Shown in pieces: positions 59,755 to 64,000 of a stretch of 64,000 nt of DNA. Origin of the DNA: Porogramme epimiltina (taxonomy: Eukaryota; Basidiomycota; Agaricomycetes; Polyporales; Polyporaceae); assembly GCA_900155495.1 (NCBI GenBank), contig FTLJ01000206.1:51710-115709 (forward strand), written 5' to 3'. The translations under genes were made by a program, and so were the position numbers. The notes beneath the pieces were generated by a model. It was given only the letters and a program-made list of their open reading frames with translations, searched no databases and was not told the DNA's origin. Position 1 is the stretch's first letter, and each line of letters opens with the position of its first letter.

Positions 59755-60510
59755 CCCATCATGGCACCACTAGAATACTTCCTCATCAGCAACTTCCGCG
59801 TCGCACTCGGAGAGTGCTAAGGCCCCAAACAGGAGTGAAGCTCATTCAACAAACTTTCAAGCGCAATTCGCAGAAGTTCGAGGCGGCACGGAGGAGCAGG
59901 GACGCAAGCTGCCAGCGGGCGTGCTCGGGCTGTAGGACACGACCGTGAAGTGGAAGGACGCCCGCGTCGCGCCTCGCCGCGTATGTACGTCGACCGACGA
60001 GGAGTGCTGACAGCTGGCATAGTTCTCCTACGTGAGTTTCATGCCCGCGTCCAGCTTGCTCTTTCCCTCACGCACGCGCGCGAACAGCCAATCGGCGATT
60101 CCTGAATCCTGACACAAGGCTCACAGTCTTCTGGCCCATGTCGCATTACCGGTGACGCGGAGTCGTCCCTCCGAGAAGACCTGCGCCACATCAGGGAAAG
60201 GGCTCGAAGCACCATGTCATCCCTTAATTCTCCCTCGCCGCCGTCATCCACAGACTGCTGGAGGCCCTCTCGGCCCACACGTCCATATTCGATCGATGCG
60301 AGGGCAATGACGCCGCCTCAATTGCTCTACGCCCGCGGGCGTGCGCCGGCTGGTTCAGGTTCTCAATGTGGTTGGATCGTGTCCTAGAAGCAGAGGTGCA
60401 AGAGGCGGCGGGTTTGCGAGTTTATCTTACCGGACAACTCACTTTTGCTAAACATGTATTGCTTTCACGAGATGGGTTGTCACTCAGCTCTCGTTCACTC
60501 CCACAAATAT
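59755..60510 (+). pseudogene. Relic X, copy 3
   Basis: Reads MAPLEYFLISNFRVALGEC then a stop; the equivalent of copy 2's EEYFNPEQQ block is interrupted. Later blocks (LDRVLEAEVQEAAGLRVYL near 60366-60430) match copy 2 (LDHVPEAEVREG). At about 60510 it runs directly into a HET2-type relic; the GDH2 piece present in the other units is gone. Confidence 0.45.
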
Positions 60511-60980
60511 TAAGACACCTGTGGGCTAAACGATGTGGTGCGACCGCCTTCCTGTGAGAGGCCTGGACAGATGGAAAGCAACGTATGACGGCAAAAGATA
60601 GCATTGGCGAGTGACGATAGGTTCGCAGTCTTTGTGCTTGTACTCTCTAAATTGGCGGCTTCATCGTTATGGTGGCGAAATTGACAGAGTCCAAGAAGAC
60701 ATCTGTTAAGAAGCGAAAGTTTTGCCAAAGACTAATGTGTAGCTTGGCCGGCATTCCATGGTCGCTTGGAGGGTGGCTGCCGGCTCAGAAGCCATACTCG
60801 AGTGCTACACATATTTTGGTGTTCTCATGAGAGAGTCTCTTTGTCTAATGTGTGCGCGCCTTCCGTTTGTCACTTACTATGACTCCGGAGTTGGCGACTC
60901 GCTTTCCAAACAGGAAGTGGTGGCAACTCAGTCGGAGTCAGGATAGCTGAGACGAATAGCGTGGCCATCGAGCAGACCCA
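60510..60980 (-). pseudogene. HET2 5'-part relic
   Basis: Minus-strand text NAIFCRHTLLSICPGLSQEG matches HET2 exon 2 (NAIFHRHVLLSICSGASSEG), and 60900-60980 matches its unusual first exon (ATLFVSAILT against ATLLVSTALC). Stops and indels throughout. Confidence 0.7.
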
Positions 60981-61189
60981 CAGTCTTCCTTGGCCCAAGA
61001 GGGTACGTATGGACACCAGCTCGACCGAGTAATCGTGGCGCCAGTTCAAACACTGTAATAAAATACAGAATAACTTGACCATTGAGGCCTGAGGCCTGAG
61101 GCCTGAGGTTCGAACGTCTAAGAGTCAGATCTCAGAACCAGCGCGCCTGCGCGCCCGTATAGGGAACGGCATCAGATGACGTCAGAGCT

Positions 61190-61700
61190 ATGTTTAAACT
61201 CCGATCAAGTCATCGACAGACTAGAGACGTAGCCTGCTAGGTACACCGACGGCTTACCAAACTCGCTCGGAGTCGCTCCGCGCCGCCCGACGACGTTTAG
61301 CGGGATCCCAAGTCTAAAAGTAAACCCGGTCCAGGAATTACGCTCTATGTATTGACACTAGATAGAGGCTAAGGTGGTGACGTCCAAGACAGAAACGTCC
61401 CTTCCTCATCACACCCACTCCACCCACAGCGTGCCTTCAGAACGTTTATTCCCCTCCGGAATCGGACTCTAAGAGCCAAGGACCCCTCCCGCCTCAATCT
61501 CCATCAATCATATGCATTGTGCACCCGCATTCTCACGAACCAGGACGAACCAGGCCGCCGACATTGCCCTGTAGCGCAGATTACAGTTTCGCAGCGACGA
61601 ATAGAAGCATGGCGTGTTCCCAGACGCCCCTAGCTGGCTGGCACAACGCCACCAAACTCCTCAAGCAGGAATATAAGGTCGTGCGCCACAACTGCACAGT
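61190..61700 (-). pseudogene. HET3 3'-end relic
   Basis: GTTTAAACTCCGATCAAG at 61192-61209 is identical to 31568-31585, directly downstream of the HET3 stop. 61390-61690 matches the last HET3 codons (CATATGCATTGTGCACCCGCATTCTC against CATATGCACCGTAAACCCGAACTCGC). Together with the preceding relic this is a copy of the HET2-HET3 intergenic segment. Confidence 0.72.
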
Positions 61701-62457
61701 ACCGCCACGATAAAGAAAAGGTCACATATGGTAATGGGAATACGAAACGTCTGACAAATCAAGTGCAACATATCCTGGCCACGCTTCGCCCGGCCGTCGT
61801 CGACGACTTTTGTGAGATCGGAGATGACGTCATGCCTGTGGAGGCGTCGGCGGTAGCTCTTACATCAGGAATCAGGACCACTACCGCACTCCGGTCCGTC
61901 CAGGAAGTAATGGGGCGGATTGCGTGCACTTCTATCAATCCGGGCCTATGATATCGTGGGGATTGGTAACACATGAAGTCCATGGACCAACGTAGGTAGG
62001 CGAGAAACATTAGAAAGTAGGTACCGAATGTTACGTGATCCTGTCGCAGACTCGCGGACTGCTCGGATGAGAGCCGGGGTCTGGTTTCCGGTCCAATTCC
62101 TGGAGAGCGAAGCGACTAGGGCAGCATATAATCGAACAGATTACTAGTGTGGCGGGTCATACAAATGAAATCATGACTCGCGGAGCCCTGAGCTTCAGTA
62201 ATGTGAATTGATACGGGGCTAAGTAAACGCAATCGTAGTGGCATCGACAAAGTTTGAACGTATGGGAAGTGAGAGTAAAATAGTCAGCAAGTACGAAGAA
62301 AGTGAACGAGTCCGTGTGAGCATAGTGGCGAAGGGATGAGTGAACTGAATACAGAAAAAAACGAATGCGTAAGAACTGCCAGAGCATGTGAAGCTCATGT
62401 ACCACGGCGAGTTACGGCGACAGAGACTGGACGATGAATATCGATTGAGTACATGCT
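61701..62457. other. Intergenic and HET6 3' flank
   Basis: No gene supported. From about 62170 it is homologous to the HET4 and HET5 3' flanks. Confidence 0.5.
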
Positions 62458-64000
62458 CTATCGAAAGGTGACCCTTGCCATGATCAAACGACAGGGTAAT
62501 GCTAGTGAAGGCTGTAAGCGAGACTGAAAGCGCTTGCAATGAACCATGGCAGCGTATTTGACGAATTCGCACACGATGGGGGATGGGGATTCCCCTGCTT
62601 CCTCTACATCTCCTTCGTCTTCTAAGACCTCTCCGGAGAGTCTCTTTGAGCTTCCAAAATCCACTATATTGACGACAATGGCGGAAGTATGAGTGCATTC
62701 GGGCCTGGCGCCTAGATCCAAGGCGCTGCGGAGGACTATTCCGTTGAACGTACGGACCGTAGCGTGGTGGTGAGGGGCAATGTTATAAAATCGGTATAGT
62801 GCATCGCGGGGAGGATCATTGATGAAAATTTGGTCGACCGTAGGATCATCTCTGTCTCCGGCCATGTGCACGTCTGCGAAGTAAAGAACTGGTACGATGC
62901 GTTCCGTGGTGATACCCTGAGATGAGCAAACTACGTTGCCGTAAGGTTCGGTTTTCATGTGCATGTTTTGGGGTCGAACAAACCCAACTGAGGCCAGCGA
63001 CGTAGGGGCCCATCGAAAGCCAGGAGATCGCTCCATCCGTGGGTACGGCCCCCACATGAATCCGGCGTTGAATGTTTTGAGTTCCAAAAACAGGGCCTGG
63101 AGGCGCGATTCCAGATCCGTTCTGCCGTCGATATCAAGCTTCCTCGTATCCACGTTGAGTAGCCCGGCAATAGCTAGGGGTTCGTCGCCGGGCTTGCTGG
63201 TCATGCGGTGGGAAAGGAGTGTGATGATACTCTCGAGGTCGTATTTCTGCTGCGAGTTCTTCCGGTAACTAAGCAGGTGGCCACCAGGAAGGCTGAGCGC
63301 CACATCCAACTTGACTGTGGGAAAGCCATGTATAATCCCACCTTCTTCCAATGCGCCCTGAAGAGCGGAGGCCAGTACAATTTCGTCCGCGAACTGAAAG
63401 TAAAGCTCTTTCGCCAGTAATGCCTCCTCGAGAGTCCAGACCCGTTGCATCCATGGGGACATCGAGATCCTAAACACGTTCTCCTCCGGCGGATGGTTGC
63501 GGGAGCAAAGTTGTCGGATACTTTCATCAAAGACGAGGACCTTTTCTGCGTTCATATACGTATCGCCCATCTTTCGGATGGCCATCTTGCGCAATGCCCG
63601 CTCCTCCGGGATACAAAGACCATCGATCCAAAACGCGGGTGTGCCACCTGGAAGGAGCTGGCAGACGTATTTATGAATGCGCTTGATCTGACACGTGGGT
63701 AGCCCCTTTTCGGTATTGCTTCCTAGACCGTCCGCCCAAACGTGAGATATCGCGACATACGCACCCACATCTTCACCGTATGTGGTAAGACTGCCGGTGG
63801 GCTCGTTATAGGACATGACCGGGTATTGTCCCCCGGAGAGAAGAGTCTTGACGTCGTCGATGGAGGGGATTATGAAGGGACACGAGCACCCTTCTTCTGC
63901 GTGGCGGGTTTGATACGTGGATTCATCGATGTTGTGGATGGAGCAGCCGCTATCCGGTGTGCAGTTGCGGTGCTCATCATGGGAATTTCGGAAGAAGGGC
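62458..64000 (-). CDS. HET-domain protein HET6 (N-terminus beyond window)
   Basis: C-terminal 514 codons of a HET gene; the frame is open to the right edge, beyond the Met at 63816. At the edge it reads HRNC, GCSIHN, RHAEEGCSC, FIIPSIDDVKTLLS, the Cys/His cluster of the family. It then has the HET domain AYVAISHVWADGLG, FWIDGLCIPEER, RVWTLEEA (Glu replaces the usual Gln of WTLQEA), RMTSKPGDEPLAIAGLLNVD, FRWAPTSL, and ends ARVTFR. It is a close relative of HET4 and HET5. Helical N-terminal region and start codon lie outside the window, so intactness cannot be fully judged. Confidence 0.82.
   Translation of the reverse strand, partial: PFFRNSHDEHRNCTPDSGCSIHNIDESTYQTRHAEEGCSCPFIIPSIDDVKTLLSGGQYPVMSYNEPTGSLTTYGEDVGAYVAISHVWADGLGSNTEKGLPTCQIKRIHKYVCQLLPGGTPAFWIDGLCIPEERALRKMAIRKMGDTYMNAEKVLVFDESIRQLCSRNHPPEENVFRISMSPWMQRVWTLEEALLAKELYFQFADEIVLASALQGALEEGGIIHGFPTVKLDVALSLPGGHLLSYRKNSQQKYDLESIITLLSHRMTSKPGDEPLAIAGLLNVDTRKLDIDGRTDLESRLQALFLELKTFNAGFMWGPYPRMERSPGFRWAPTSLASVGFVRPQNMHMKTEPYGNVVCSSQGITTERIVPVLYFADVHMAGDRDDPTVDQIFINDPPRDALYRFYNIAPHHHATVRTFNGIVLRSALDLGARPECTHTSAIVVNIVDFGSSKRLSGEVLEDEGDVEEAGESPSPIVCEFVKYAAMVHCKRFQSRLQPSLALPCRLIMARVTFR

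Noticed and set aside
1..64000. tRNA or rRNA genes and CRISPR arrays
   Set aside because: No cloverleaf with A/B-box pattern, rRNA core or regularly spaced direct repeats was seen by eye. CRISPR is not expected in a fungal genome. A tRNA scan would be needed to exclude a single intron-containing tRNA.

Overview
The window looks like nuclear DNA of a basidiomycete, most likely a polypore-type white-rot fungus. Genes are packed with 50-70 bp GT-AG introns, many at short exons. The HET-domain proteins, the seven-helix orphan membrane proteins and the stand-alone adenylate-forming enzyme are of types common in Agaricomycetes. No bacterial, viral or organellar signal was seen. All gene models are hand-spliced: splice sites were accepted only where GT/AG (one GC/AG), reading phase and paralogue or family protein all agreed.

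Region A (1-18.2 kb) is an old tandem duplication of about 13 kb. Copy 1 has a 7-helix membrane protein (cut by the left edge), a decayed SDR, an intact geranylgeranyltransferase-I beta subunit, an adenylate-forming enzyme, HET1, and a scrap of an amino-acid permease. Copy 2 has an intact 7-helix protein, an SDR scrap, the first 20 codons of the GGTase gene fused by deletion to the 3' end of a HET gene, and an intact permease. Different genes survive in each copy.

Region B (19-28 kb) holds two housekeeping genes: a short-chain dehydrogenase and the large NAD-specific glutamate dehydrogenase (GDH2), each with a TATA box. A GC-rich gene-free stretch lies between them.

Region C (28-64 kb) is a decaying tandem array whose ancestral unit reads GDH2 3' end - HET2-type - HET3-type - HET4-type - beta-N-acetylhexosaminidase - unidentified relic X. 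Unit I (23-45.6 kb) is nearly complete and also carries a kinase-like (APH) gene, a foldback transposon and an F-box-like relic. Unit II (45.8-51.1 kb) keeps only an intact hexosaminidase. Unit III (51.2-60.5 kb) keeps HET5 and a dead hexosaminidase. Unit IV (60.5 kb to the edge) keeps HET6 and scraps of HET2/HET3. Two GDH2 relics share the same internal deletion, which orders the duplications.

In total there are six HET genes (five complete, one cut by the right edge) and HET relics at four further places. The six proteins share a layout: a short first exon, a helical N-terminal region ending in an MPWS motif, a conserved Cys/His cluster that could bind a metal, the HET domain, and a C-terminal region with an RWAP motif. 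HET-domain proteins are known in fungi for non-self recognition and incompatibility cell death, so this is best read as a rapidly turning-over allorecognition or defence cluster. That role is inferred, not shown.
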